In this document: positions 25,799-37,439 of the stretch, one piece after another
Layout of the letters: the number at the start of each line of letters is the position of its first letter
Numbering within the stretch: the stretch's first letter is position 1
From: Elysia chlorotica
Lineage: Eukaryota; Mollusca; Gastropoda; Plakobranchidae
Reading direction: 5' to 3'
DNA length: 64,000 nucleotides
NCBI GenBank assembly: GCA_003991915.1
Contig: RQTK01000013.1
Span: 167,540-231,539, forward strand
Notes under the pieces: model-generated
What the model was told of the DNA's origin: nothing
Database searches by the model: none
The model's input: the letters and a program-made list of their open reading frames with translations, nothing else
Program-made: the position numbers and the translations under genes

Positions 25799-26761
25799 TT
25801 CACTCAAATATCATCCCCACACTCTTCTTTTGTTCTATTTCCTCCCCTCATAATAATTATAACGATAAGAAGAAACTTACCATTTTCTTCTTTTTTTTGC
25901 CTTCTCAAGATGTTTGATAATTGCAATTTAATTCACATTATCAGCTCTTTTCCTCGATAAATCTCTGCAAATCCTATTTATATTTTCTCGCACAGAACCA
26001 AATCCAGTGCTACTTAGCAACACATCTTAATGAAGCGAGAGACCAGAATGATTGGGCAGGTGATTAGAAGTTTGATTACTTTTCCACTCTGGCATGTTTG
26101 CTTAGGTTCAGTTTAAGTCTAGAATTCGAGTGTCAAGAAGGATTTTGTCGCTACTTATCTAGATTTTTACATCTTCTCAGGATAGAAGGAAAAAGAGAGA
26201 GGGGGTGTGGATAAAAGAGTATGGAAAATAAAACATTTTGAATGCTCTTACCATAAGTGTCTATGAAGCTTTACCACGACTATATTCTAAATAAATGAGT
26301 CTTTTGATGAGATTTTGGCACACAGTGTCACGTAGAGGAAACCTTTTAGAAGAGGCAGGTAATTAGATAGTGCCAAAGCTCTGCTCGCGAGGGTTTCAAC
26401 ACGCGGCGAAAAAAAAACTTGGAATTTGAGGGAAAGAAAAGCTAGTTCACAGAGACTGTGTGAAAAACGAGTTTCCTAAGTCATTTACCAAAAAAGGTGT
26501 CTGAAACTTTTTATGAAGTGTCTTTTCATTTGCAAATACTTGTTATTTTATTTTCTTTACAAACATAAAAATCAGTCTGAGAAGAAGTTGAACACAAAAC
26601 ACTATATTAGAGCTACTTTATACCTAACTTTGGATGGTTTGAACTTATTTGCAAAAAATACATCAACGGTTACAAAGGGTAGGCCTATTGATATTTTAAC
26701 ACATACTTGAATTAGTTGAAATAAAGTTGAAAAGAGAGAAAGATAAAGAGGTAGAGGAAGC
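24531..26761. other. AT-rich non-coding stretch with CT runs
   Basis: No gene recognised. A (GT)n lies at about 24936-24957, CT-rich runs at 25247-25264 and about 25705-25803, and an A/AG run near 25536-25560. Frames overlapping these are repeat translations. Confidence 0.55.
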
Positions 26762-26812
26762 GAGCGAGAGAGAGAGAGAAGAGATAGAAGAGGTAGAGGA
26801 GAGAGAGAGAGA

Positions 26813-26896
<84 letters not shown>
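26762..26896 (+). repeat. (GA)n microsatellite
   Basis: An imperfect GA/GAAGA lead passes into about 80 bases of pure GA. Both strands give Arg-Glu or Leu-Ser frames. Confidence 0.97.
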
Positions 26897-26897
<1 letters not shown>

Positions 26898-28195
26898 ATT
26901 ATGAAGTGAGATGAAAATAATTCAAAGTATAAAAAACATCGTGAAAAGACAAAGAAACAAAATGGTAGAAAAGGAAAGACAAATTCTCAATTCTCATCAC
27001 GTGTGGGATGAGCGCTTTAATCTAAGATATTTGTCCGCAATGAACTCGCTTAACTGTAAAGATTAAACACGGATTGGAATATTTGAAAACAGCATGCTGG
27101 GTGCTGATCAAAGCTCCTTCATTATATTCACCAACAGGCCTCGAAACTTTTTTCGGCCAGCTTCATTTTGATCATTTTTACTTTTGCTTTGTATGCTTTC
27201 ATGCTGATTTCCCTTCCAACTAACACTTGGTTTTCTGGACGCTAATGTAATGTGTTATAACTTTTGCTGTTGTAAATAGACTGTGGAAAAAGAAATGCAC
27301 AGTGTTGGTTCTTTAAACTAGAAGTCACAAATGATTGCTGGTTTGTGGTTTCATTTATTTCCATTTGTTTCTAAAAAAGACTCCGTGTTTAGCGAATATC
27401 ATTCAACCAATGAACTTGTTAAAAAAGATGTTGTTAATAGGGATTGCATAATATTATGCTAAAATGAGATTTCTGCAGACTTGGATTGTTTATTGAATAA
27501 TTCCCCTACTACACACCAAAGTAGGCATGTCTGCATTTTCAAATGTTTAAATCTGTTATTAATTTAGAACATTACAAGACAGCTGTACCATGCCGAATGA
27601 GAAGTCATTGTAAATGAGCCATGAAGCTTAATTGGTAGAGCATTAAAGAGTTAATAACGTTATTTCGACTTCTATTCTCGGTAAGGTGGTTTTGCTCAAT
27701 GACATCGAGATAATATCCTTACAGCATTATTTTTCACTTCGCTTGGTGAAAGCCTCTATATCCTTAACCGATAATTATGCCAGAACTTAGAGAAACACAT
27801 TTTATGATTTATTTATCTATTTTTTTACCATCAATTTTTGCTGACAAAATAACTATTCCAAAACTTAATACATGTAGTACAATATAATATAACATGATTG
27901 ACATTAGGAATTATTTTCTAAGAATGCAATAAACATTATATCACAAGTTGAGGAAAACGAAAATGTGAATGCCATGCTCAAAAAGAAGAAGAAGAAATTG
28001 AAAAAAGGCGACTACAACATTTTGAAAATGATAAACTCGATCATTAACCTCTTCACTTCAAGTGCTATTCAATTGAAATCTGCCACGAAGACAAGCTGGG
28101 CTTTACAGTTCATTTACATGAAGAAGAATACACTGAAGCTTCCCGACAGCAAATAGGATATATTGACAGACCCCAGAATCATACAAAACACGGTC
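26897..28195. other. AT-rich non-coding stretch
   Basis: No gene is recognised apart from the tRNA-like relic. A small Lys-rich plus-strand frame at 27965-28156 reflects A-rich sequence. Confidence 0.5.
27618..27690 (+). mobile_element. Possible tRNA-like relic
   Basis: The words agcttaattggtagagca at 27625-27642 match the D-arm and A-box of a tRNA very well. A degenerate B-box (atttcgacttc, 27662-27672) follows a few bases closer than in a true tRNA. No clean acceptor or anticodon stem can be drawn, so this looks like a decayed tRNA-derived SINE or tRNA pseudogene rather than a functional tRNA. Confidence 0.35.
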
Positions 28196-28199
28196 ACGC

Positions 28200-28600
28200 A
28201 AATTAATCAACTGTAGGGGTCCCTGAGTCGCTTCCCTGCGTCGCCCCGAAACTCTAGACCTGTTGGTTTGGAGCGCGTGGTGTTGCAGTCAGAGGCTCTC
28301 TCCGGGGTGTCCCGCCCTGTGTGGTGCCCGTCCCCGAAGCGTGTGTGCCGCGACACGCCAGCGCCACCGACCTGCCACAAATCAAAAGTTCCACATGGAT
28401 GGGCTGCGTCTATACGGGGCAACCTGGCCAGACAAATGTGGATTTCCGCCCCCTTAGTATGGGACAAGAGATTCATAGGCGGGAGCTTTTGTGTCCTGGC
28501 CTGAATAAAGAGAGACACTATGCACTTAGCCTGGAGTCTATTCAATCATCGAGCGGCGCAAATGTAGTGACAAATGATGTCTTTCAAATAATGAATGATA
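28200..28600. other. CpG-containing unique island
   Basis: About 400 bases of GC-rich sequence with many CpGs in an AT-rich setting. Open frames occur in three plus frames and one minus frame at once, which is what GC-rich DNA gives by chance, and none has a recognisable domain. It could be a CpG-type promoter or enhancer. Confidence 0.25.
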
Positions 28601-29039
28601 ACACACTTTTTTAATTCTTTAGTTCTAAGCTACGAGGAGTATATAATATACAAACTGTGGGAAACGGGACATAATTTAATTCCCTAAAATGAAATGAGGT
28701 TGAAAGCATTCCTTCATCGATTAACCCCAATAAGTTCCCCCGATACGGTTACGACCTGGTTTACGGAATCATACATCAGCGATAATAAGGAATCCCAAAC
28801 CTATAGAATAAACGTGTGACGAATTATTAGACTTTTTCGAGCGATTTGGCTGCTTTTTAAAATTCTTTTCAAGTTCACTTAATTCGTTGAAAGACCCTAA
28901 ACAGTTTTAAAAAGGCGAGCTAAGCATGATCTTTGAATAATGTCCCACTCAACACTGGCTTGAATTCAAAGCCAGAAAAAGGAAAACACAAGACATTGTT
29001 TAAATTTAAAACTATATATTTTCATGTAAAATATTGCGG
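28601..29039. other. Non-coding, no feature recognised
   Basis: AT-rich unique DNA. Confidence 0.5.
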
Positions 29040-29480
29040 GTTGGCAAACTTGGCCCCGCCTCCCATAACATAGATGGACAGTTTCACATGGTCGGCCCAT
29101 CGAAGACCTTGCGATAACCGTAGCGAAAACGAAGACGATAGGTAAGGGAATCTACTTCGGCGCCAAATCATAGCTCTACCCCAGACTTAGGAAAGCAATG
29201 AAACCCCACACCTAAGGTTCGTGAATAATATGTCATCCGTTTTGGTTGTGTGCACCGCAAGCCCTGCATCGTGCTTCTGTAAGAGCTGAGGATTCACGCT
29301 GGGCGCCTCTTAGTGCCAAGCGACCTGTGTCAACAGCTTTCGGTGTCGCGGCTCAGCTCGCGAGGCATCCCTGGTGATGGCGATGCGCCGTACGTGAGTG
29401 CCAGGACCCTGCGGGGAGTCCGGGACAGCTGACTGGTCGGGTCGCTCCACCGGTTATCAAGGTGAAGGCGGGTTAACATA
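29040..29480. other. CpG-rich unique island
   Basis: GC- and CpG-rich unique DNA, densest at about 29300-29470. A plus-strand frame of about 55 codons without ATG crosses the densest part and ends in a stop near 29430. No family is recognised. The sequence does not match rRNA helices I know. Candidate promoter, enhancer or exon of a non-coding RNA. Confidence 0.25.
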
Positions 29481-30028
29481 ATTATTTACTTTCTGCTTTT
29501 TGATGTGCTTTTTTGGAGGGATAAGGCAACTTCGCCAAATTCCTTCCAGGTACCCGTAATTAAAATATAATGTGAAATCGTCTGATCTGCATTTTCATTT
29601 TAAATTGGTCTGAAATTGTCGCTATTAATACGTTATTATAACAGTTTTCCGTATGAAATTTTTAGCGTTTTTGTGCTCAATATTTCAAAACCTCACAATT
29701 GTTTCCTAAAAAATATAACTCTTAGAAATAGGCCTAGGTTTAGAACGTTACAGATTTGTCTATGCTGGAGCAAAAAAAAAACACCCTTCTTTCTTAAACA
29801 TTGTGTTAAACACTGATCTATGCAGTAACGTGATTTTGTTCTCGATTCTTTATCATTTTGGGATAAATTGCCCAATTGAGTAAATACATAAATTTGCCTA
29901 TTTCTACTTTGTCAACAAGAGACTGCCAAGAACATAGAGCGCTAAGAATCTCGGGCAAATTACTTTCGTTGAACTTTCCTTGAATCTCCTCTCGAACTGG
30001 CTATCAATCTGCCGGTCGATATCCTTTC
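29481..30028. other. Non-coding, no feature recognised
   Basis: AT-rich unique DNA. Frames near 29616-29875 on both strands have no support. Confidence 0.5.
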
Positions 30029-30029
30029 T

Positions 30030-30070
30030 CCCCCCCCCCCCCCCCCCCTCCCCCTCCCCCCCCCCCTCTC

Positions 30071-30129
<59 letters not shown>
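30030..30129 (+). repeat. Poly-C tract followed by (CT)n
   Basis: Nineteen C (30030-30048), then C5 and C11 separated by single T, grading into a CT dinucleotide array to about 30129. The C runs could form an i-motif, with a G-quadruplex on the minus strand. The minus frame across it is Gly- and Arg-Glu-rich. Confidence 0.95.
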
Positions 30130-30137
<8 letters not shown>

Positions 30138-30199
30138 GTCTTGGTAGTCCCATAATTTGCTTAGACCACAACGACATGATTGTACTCAATACTTCAGCA

Positions 30200-30960
30200 C
30201 GTGTCATGCCTGAGACCACCACCACCACCGCATAGTTTGACCCCCAGTCTACCACAAGCCCATTGTGCCGGCGGTCCACTCAACCATACCCAACTCAAAA
30301 CAAACATTGACCTGCCCGAACCCAGACATTTTCACCCAGATAGTATCTCTGGTTCTCTCAGCTCCCCCAGGGTCTGTGGTGAGCTTTCCATCTCCATAAT
30401 TCCATTTAGCTGCTGTTTGAGGCGCCCTACACGGAGTTCTAAATTAAAAGGTCTAAAAAGTCGTCAAACAGGTCATGGAAAGAGGGCCAAACACACAATA
30501 CATGCAGGCATGCAGAGTATTATTAACGTCATAAATATAAGGCGAGGAAGCAAGGTTAGTCTATAGCTTCTAAAAATATTTTTTGAATATGTAAGATTTT
30601 CTTTAGTTGGGAAGCAGGGCCGTTCGGATTCCATTGCAAATTATGCATTCGGCTCTCATGCTTAAATCCACTCTCATTTTGCTGCCATCTATTAAGACAT
30701 TATTGCTGTATTTTGTTGATCACTTAGTGCATTTCTAGACGAGCTTGATACCGATCTTTGACTGATTATGTCTCCTTTTCAACCGTTCTCCCTCCTGCTC
30801 ACACAGACCGCCCGGCCCGGGCTACCACCCCATCAGTGAGAGCAAACTGACCGGGCTGCTGTGTCTACACGGCACTGACAAGACGCTAATCAAGTTATCT
30901 ACGTCAACACTGGTCTGCTCCACTGCAGACACTACTTTGCGTAGCTAGAATTCGGGCATC
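30200..30960. other. Unique island with octamer-like site
   Basis: GC-moderate unique DNA. Near 30634 attgcaaattatgcat juxtaposes two POU/octamer-like half-sites. At 30800-30900 a GC-rich core has cggcccgggct and homeodomain-like gctaatcaagttatc words. A 128-codon plus frame (30180-30566) has no recognisable domain. Regulatory nature is inferred. Confidence 0.25.
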
Positions 30961-31640
30961 ATTCTACTGCTACTCAACCGTTCCCTGCACCAGTGTCTTC
31001 GAAAAAAGTTTTATGCTACCGATGATATAAAATGAAAGCCCCGAATACCAGTTATATATTGACTTATGTTTTTTTAAAGAAGAAAGGAATCTATGAAAAG
31101 CAATTACATACACAAGTTTACTCAGGATGTTTAATTTACCTACAGCGAAGAATTTTTCTATCATCTTTAGAATCCCAACAATTGCCACAACACAATGTTG
31201 CTTCCCTAATAAAAAATATTCCAAAGCTTTGAAAATGTCAGAGAAAAAGTCCCTAGAATCGCAACTTTTGGGTTCAGTGAAAACTCCAATTCATCACGGT
31301 GTCTTCTGTTGTTTACATACAAGACACTCATACTCGATCTCTTGGCAGAATCACAAGTTGGCTCCAAATCTCTAGGTCGACCTCTAAATCAATCTTTCAT
31401 TCTATTTAAGTTTGTAGTGCTCAATATTCTCTTCTCTTTTTTCTCCCTACTGCATTTGCCTTAAATGCACTTTTTCCAGAGTTCTTAAATTCTTTCTATA
31501 GTGCTTTCTGATGGTGAAGTAAAATAGCCATAGGAGTAGAAATACTTTTCAGACTGATGGATAAAAATATTATTTTGATTTCTCCTGCCTTAACTTGAGA
31601 CACACACTTTCAACTACAAGAAGCGTTTTTTTCTGGACAA
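30961..31640. other. Non-coding, no feature recognised
   Basis: AT-rich unique DNA. The overlapping frames at 30970-31375 on both strands carry no domain. Confidence 0.45.
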
Positions 31641-31647
31641 ACTAAGA

Positions 31648-32011
31648 TTAACACTTTGAACCAAAATGAGCACGCAACTTTTCTATGAAAAAATACGAGT
31701 AGATCTTATGACACGCACAACCTTTTCCAAATGTAACCACATTTGACCAATCCGTTTTGTCAGACTGAAGCTCAGCAAAATCTCCTCGCTGAGTGGTTTG
31801 CGGGACCAGCATTGTCCACTTGTCGAAGTGCATCATCACCACAGGTGAACCATGAATCTCACATCGACGAGTACAGTTTACTTCATGCACAAACACACCC
31901 GTGATATGGTGAGCAGTCCACCATACATGTATAATAATGGAGAGCATTGATATTAATAGAATTGCATCCAACCAACTAAACCGATTTAAAAACAGCAACA
32001 AAAACAACAGC

Positions 32012-32045
<34 letters not shown>

Positions 32046-32046
32046 T
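31648..32046 (-). CDS. Candidate small single-pass membrane protein or exon
   Basis: A 132-codon minus-strand frame. The first 20 residues are poly-Leu encoded by a TTG array (32006-32045 on the plus strand). A hydrophobic segment follows at about residues 23-43 (FSWLDAILLISMLSIIIHVWW), which is the membrane-spanning candidate. The rest is a soluble tail with an N-glycosylation sequon NCT at about 57, cysteines at about 58, 62, 110, 112 and 132, and tryptophans. Repeat origin does not explain residues 21-132. However, a few frames this long are expected by chance in 64 kb, and I recognise no family. A start at Met34 would shorten the hydrophobic segment. If real, it is a type II or signal-anchored protein. 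Confidence 0.25.
32006..32045 (+). repeat. (CAA)n microsatellite
   Basis: About eleven CAA units with a CAG/CAAAAA lead. They encode the poly-Leu start of the minus-strand frame. Confidence 0.95.
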
Positions 32047-32262
32047 AAAACGTAAGAAACAATGACATGGTTTTGATGTGAGTGAAATAATTACGAACTT
32101 AGACGGAAAAGAGTCATCACTAACACATGTGCCTTTTGTTGTTTAAATCCGCTTTGATCGCCTCTTTCTCTTAACTTCGCCTGTCTCCTGGCAATCTTCA
32201 AATGGTATCACCTCTACTGGTATTTTGACCCATTCCTAACATCATAGGCAACAGCATCCTAG

Positions 32263-32403
32263 CACCAACAACGGTCAGTTCTCTATGAATGGGACAAATC
32301 TTGTCAATTTGAGCAAAAAGGTCGAAAAGAATGGACAGCGTTTGCAGAATGGGTGGTTACCGACGATGAAAAATCTTCTGGATGTGGCAGGACCATTATC
32401 GAG
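32263..32403 (+). CDS. Candidate internal exon (unrecognised protein)
   Basis: Forty-seven open codons from just after cctag to GAG|GTGGGT, phase 0 at both ends. The translation is protein-like rather than low-complexity: it has YEWDKSCQFEQKGRKEW, then FAEWVVTDDEK and GCGRTIIE, with three Trp, two Cys and balanced charges. A branch-point-like ttcctaac lies about 20 bases before the acceptor AG, though the pyrimidine tract is weak. Read through, the frame stops after seven more codons. I do not recognise the family and cannot find a partner exon nearby. An old transposon fragment or chance remain possible. Confidence 0.3.
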
Positions 32404-32511
32404 GTGGGTGGCCGCTTCAACTGACAAAGAGGTTCAACCCGTGGTGGACAGATCACTGTACCAGGACATGCAGTCACAGCCATGAAAAGGTCACACACGT
32501 ACATGTATAGG

Positions 32512-32640
32512 AGAGATAGAGAGAAGGAGAGAGAGAGAGTGAGACACAGACAGACAGAGAAATACAGAGAGAGAATCAGAGAAAGAGACAGAGAGGGAAA
32601 GAAAGAGAGAAAAAAACGAGGTGTATAGAGAGTGAAAGGG
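32512..32640 (+). repeat. Imperfect (GA)n/(GACA)n repeat
   Basis: Decayed purine-rich repeat. The long minus frame at 32304-32765 is largely its translation plus neighbouring low-complexity sequence. Confidence 0.85.
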
Positions 32641-32929
32641 CGAGAAATACAATATATGATCATTGTCCACAATTTACAATTAAAAGGAAAGGAGTAAAAC
32701 AATGGAGGAAGACAGAGCGTACTAAAAGGGGAAAAAAGCAAACATAAAATATCATGGTGTATCATAGTGTGTTATCTTATCACTAAAATACACCGATACT
32801 ATATAAGGATCGTGTGAGGTAAAAAAAAGGTAAATATCACACACCAGAGTCGCAAACAGCAGGACTAAGACGATGAATATTAATATTCTTATTTTGCTTA
32901 AGCAGCTTTACTAACCTACAGTAAGAGGT
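32641..32929. other. Non-coding, no feature recognised
   Basis: AT-rich unique DNA. Confidence 0.5.
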
Positions 32930-33154
32930 CGCCGAGACTTAAGTATATCCCCAGGTTAACCTCGATCTCTCCTGGGGAGAGAGGACATGGTGGCTGGACT
33001 AACTGTCACTTCCGATAATGTCCAGAGGGGCGCACTGCCTCCTGGGAGAGTGGACCTACATGCCTGGGAGAGACTGGCTGGGGTGATGGGAGGCGGAAGG
33101 TGAGGACAGTCCAGTCCTACTAACTGGACGCATGTCAAAACGACATAGTCACCT

Positions 33155-33156
<2 letters not shown>
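32930..33156. other. GC-rich island before the GA arrays
   Basis: GC-rich unique DNA. A plus frame of about 47 codons contains an ATG (MVAGLTVTSDNVQRG...) and ends at a gcggaag|gtgagg donor-like site. The minus frame is open too. Neither resembles a known family, so I leave it as an uncalled island. Confidence 0.25.
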
Positions 33157-33230
<74 letters not shown>

Positions 33231-33320
33231 CGAATGAAAGACGTATAAGACACGAAAAGTGGAAAGCTGGTGGTTGAGAAAGAGAAATAGAAAGTGAGAG
33301 AGAGTGAGAGAAATAGAGAT

Positions 33321-33355
<35 letters not shown>
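33157..33355 (+). repeat. Two (GA)n microsatellites
   Basis: GA arrays at about 33157-33232 and 33296-33352, separated by a unique 60-base spacer. They produce three overlapping Leu-Ser frames on the minus strand. Confidence 0.96.
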
Positions 33356-33606
33356 AAATGTTAGATCGCTTTTGCGCAGAGCTTTCCAGAGGAACGTACC
33401 GACCCCAATGAGCAAAAAATGTCACCTAAATTAAAAGAAAATATATCACTCGGGGATGGACGTAACTTGATCTAAAGCGCACTCTAGAATCTTAAACATA
33501 AGTAGTGGATAAGTGTCGGGTATAAGTAGGAGGGAAATAGAAAATCATAGAAATAAAGGTGAAAGAAGATACAAATATTTACACATTTAAAAAGGTAGTG
33601 AATGTT

Positions 33607-33622
33607 TGAGAAAGAAAGAGAT

Positions 33623-33660
<38 letters not shown>

Positions 33661-33673
33661 CTCTGTCTCTCTG

Positions 33674-33705
<32 letters not shown>

Positions 33706-33710
33706 GTCTC
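33607..33710 (+). repeat. (GA)n-AGATCT-(CT)n palindrome at gap edge
   Basis: A GA arm (about 33624-33657) meets a CT arm (33658-33710) at a central AGATCT (33655-33660), giving a long near-perfect inverted repeat that can form a hairpin. The N gap begins at the next base, so the structure probably caused the assembly break. Confidence 0.93.
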
Positions 33711-34339
33711 NNNNNNNNNNNNNNNNNNNNNNNNNNNNNNNNNNNNNNNNNNNNNNNNNNNNNNNNNNNNNNNNNNNNNNNNNNNNNNNNNNNNNNNNNN
33801 NNNNNNNNNNNNNNNNNNNNNNNNNNNNNNNNNNNNNNNNNNNNNNNNNNNNNNNNNNNNNNNNNNNNNNNNNNNNNNNNNNNNNNNNNNNNNNNNNNNN
33901 NNNNNNNNNNNNNNNNNNNNNNNNNNNNNNNNNNNNNNNNNNNNNNNNNNNNNNNNNNNNNNNNNNNNNNNNNNNNNNNNNNNNNNNNNNNNNNNNNNNN
34001 NNNNNNNNNNNNNNNNNNNNNNNNNNNNNNNNNNNNNNNNNNNNNNNNNNNNNNNNNNNNNNNNNNNNNNNNNNNNNNNNNNNNNNNNNNNNNNNNNNNN
34101 NNNNNNNNNNNNNNNNNNNNNNNNNNNNNNNNNNNNNNNNNNNNNNNNNNNNNNNNNNNNNNNNNNNNNNNNNNNNNNNNNNNNNNNNNNNNNNNNNNNN
34201 NNNNNNNNNNNNNNNNNNNNNNNNNNNNNNNNNNNNNNNNNNNNNNNNNNNNNNNNNNNNNNNNNNNNNNNNNNNNNNNNNNNNNNNNNNNNNNNNNNNN
34301 NNNNNNNNNNNNNNNNNNNNNNNNNNNNNNNNNNNNNNN
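33711..34339. other. Assembly gap, 629 N
   Basis: Unknown sequence between a GA/CT palindrome and an ATA array. The 245-311-residue frames spanning it are artefacts. Confidence 1.

Positions 34340-34401
<62 letters not shown>
34340..34401 (+). repeat. (ATA)n microsatellite at gap edge
   Basis: About twenty ATA units starting immediately after the gap, followed by a few CAA units. Confidence 0.97.
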
Positions 34402-37381
34402 CAAGAACAACAACAACAAACACTCACAGCCCCTTAACTTTGACAGATATTATTTCATTCATCAAAAAATCAAATTAAGAATTTAAATTTTATTTTACAT
34501 TGTTTTATAGTACTTTTCTTTCCAGACGCTTTCAAGGTTCAATACACAATGATTTTGTTCGAGGTGATTACTATTTTGTGTAAAAAAAATTGTTAGCGCG
34601 ATGCATCCAGTATATTCATTAGATCATTATGTATGTCACCTAAAATTACAACCACATACGAGATAACAAAATTAGTGGGATTTTATCAGTCCATGCCGCA
34701 AAACTGATGTACGACAAATAAAAATTTGCTCGAAAATATAAATTTATTTTCGATACAATCTTTGAAATCATATAATAAAATTCACTTCTATGATTTACAA
34801 ATTCTTAAAGCTTAAAAATAGTGTTGAACAATTTCATGTGTTAATTCCAAACTGATAGAAAAGGTTAGGAAAAAGCAAGCCGTACCCTGTGTCGAAAGAA
34901 TAATAGCCAAGTCTGTGGAGTGAAGAGACTTGTGAGACGGCAAATTGCGAATCGTGAGGATATACCGCCGCTGTGGAAGTCAACCATTATGATTTTGCCG
35001 TCGGCGCTAGCGAATTTTTTTTATGGACTGGAACGGCTTCCATGTAGAGAGAGGGCTGGTGGGGAAGAGGCAGAGGGAACTGCAGGGGGGAGGAGCACGC
35101 AAGGGGGCGGGGAAGAAGCGCAGGCTCTAGACTCACCAGGCGTAATTTGATTTGAGAAAATATTCCAAATCCTAATTGAAAACAAAAGGGAACATTTGCT
35201 TGGCACAGGAGACACGTCAAGGTAAAGTACTCGGAGGAATGATGCTCCAGCCAAATCAAGTTATCTCAGCATTCTGAAGTTGTACCGATAACATCCCCAA
35301 GCTCGCAATAGACTTCTCGCAGTTTTCTGTTGTATAGTTCTATACCACCCAACAAATTATGGGCCCGTCCATAGCTTCCTTCCTCCTCTCTCTTATATAT
35401 AATATAAGCTGACTTTCTATCTCTCTCTCTTTCTCTTTCTCTCTCTCTCTCATTCTCTTTCTTCTCACATACTCAACTTTACATGCATTTTACTTTTTTT
35501 TAGGATTCTGGTGTGCCTCCCTTGTTACTCCTCTGCACATTTTTTTCACTTTGCACTTTACAAGTTCTATCATTCCTAGTTTTATCTAATTTTGTGTGTG
35601 TCCCTTTAAATAGTTTTTCTATTTTTTCTGCCTAAGTATCACGAACAACTTCCTCTACAAGTCCCATATGTTCCTATTATCTACGTACATCTTCCATGAG
35701 GGATACATAAATCAGTATTTACCCTCCGATGGCAGCTCGAAATCTGGCCTCGCTAAAGATTGCAGGATACGATCACTCCAGAGCTGTGTCTTGTACTCAC
35801 TCTCAACTCACTGCTCTCGAGTGAACATACTCAATAAACCTGCCTTGATATGACAACTCAACTTCCACCAAGGACTACATAATTATGCCTCAAATGCAAC
35901 ATGGATATCTAATTCTATCGACATGTTTTTGCCCAAAGTTCCGCGCCACGAAGCAGCATAAATACAAACTACCACACGTTTTGTGCACATGTGAGAGGCA
36001 TTGACACGCGAAGTGCAGAGCTAAGATGAAGGTTACAAAAAGACAATGATACGTTAACGAGTAGCAAGGCCGTTTACACAACAATAACAAAAAGAAATGA
36101 CGCCCACTTATACAAATTGAGCGTGCAGGCTACTCTTTTTAATGAGAATAAGTATCGCAATCGACTGCTTACAGCAGGTACACGAAAGCAGTTACCGGAA
36201 CAGATTTATGACACGAAGAACTGTTATACAACAAACTCTAAAAGTTGCGAATGGAAACGAGGTTTTATACTCTAATTTCACACGGTTTTGCTTTTCCAAG
36301 TGTGACACTAGATTGAGAGAATTATGATTAGAGTTGTAACGAAGTCTCAATTGATTCAGTAGATTAATTGAAGAGGGAATTGATAACCGAACGTTTAGAA
36401 GAAAAATATAATTTAATATTGGTTGAAAAATATCCACGCATAAGTAGTGGGGATAGGCTTACAAGGGATCTAAATCTACACTGCTTAGAAATGTTTCTTA
36501 AAAAATGATGAGTAGAAAAATCATACAGCCAAAAGGTGCGCTCTTGAGAGATAAACGGAGCAAATTTTATGTGTAGAGCCGACTTTTTACGATAAGCGGA
36601 TGGTAGCTTGTTATCTCGGACTTCATCAGGACGCCTGGAGAGCATTACTTGTTTGTAGGAAACACCGGGGAGAAATCCGTATCGTGTAAGTAGTGGAGTA
36701 TTTTACCTAGCGGGGCTCTCTCCCTACACTAATCAGTGCAATCCACTCCGCCACTTCCCAGCTACATGGGTTCTTATCTACAAGCTTCATTCTAGCACGA
36801 TCAATACCACATGTTCCAAAAAGTTCAATTTTACCTTCCTCGTTTTTTTAGCTCAGGGCGGTAGACAGTTCAAGGAATTGAAGGGGATGGGACAAAGAGG
36901 CTGGGGGGGGGGGGCGTAAGGAAATAGGAAAGAAGTAAGAGGAGATGGAAAAGAAGGAAATGAGTATTATTTCCTATAGTGATAGGGTCTAGAAATTATA
37001 TTGTGCTAACACTAGTAACAACGTAATGCCAAGTTGTAAAGAAAATAAGGTATAAACAATACCGCATACGCTAACGTATCTTTGTTTTCAAGACATACAG
37101 TTTAAAGCATTTTTTTCGGTTGATCAATTTTTCCTCAAATTAAAAAAAGGCCAAGGCCTGCATTATCAGCGTTTCTCTGTGAGAGTAAAAAATGTGTCAC
37201 CGGACTGAGGCATAACAATCAAACTTCATTTAATTTCATATGGTAGGAGATAAGGACGATATCTTCCTACATATTATAAGTATTAGGCGTCATTATAAAT
37301 TAAAAAAAAACAACTGGGGTGACATAGCTATATTGTCCTCCCTTTATAAAGCAAGTGATTTGCTGTTTTTGCCTTGCCACA
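34402..37381. other. AT-rich non-coding stretch
   Basis: No gene recognised. A purine/GC-rich patch lies at 35035-35150; on the minus strand it contains a strong-looking CTG|GTGAGT donor after an open frame, but no acceptor or family resemblance. CT-rich sequence covers 35420-35460, and a run of 12 G lies at 36903-36914. Confidence 0.45.

Positions 37382-37434
<53 letters not shown>
37382..37434 (+). repeat. (CT)n microsatellite
   Basis: About 53 bases of CT dinucleotide. Confidence 0.97.

Positions 37435-37439
<5 letters not shown>

Noticed and set aside
28207..28614. Four overlapping open frames on both strands
   Set aside because: Simultaneous open frames in several phases are what GC-rich DNA gives; none is family-like.
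29040..29480. Possible rRNA fragment because of high GC
   Set aside because: No conserved small- or large-subunit rRNA segment that I know can be matched.
33484..34486. Open frames of 245-311 residues
   Set aside because: They consist mainly of unknown residues across the 629-base gap.
34987..35259. Minus-strand frame with a CTG|GTGAGT donor
   Set aside because: Strong donor sequence but no acceptor and no protein family resemblance.
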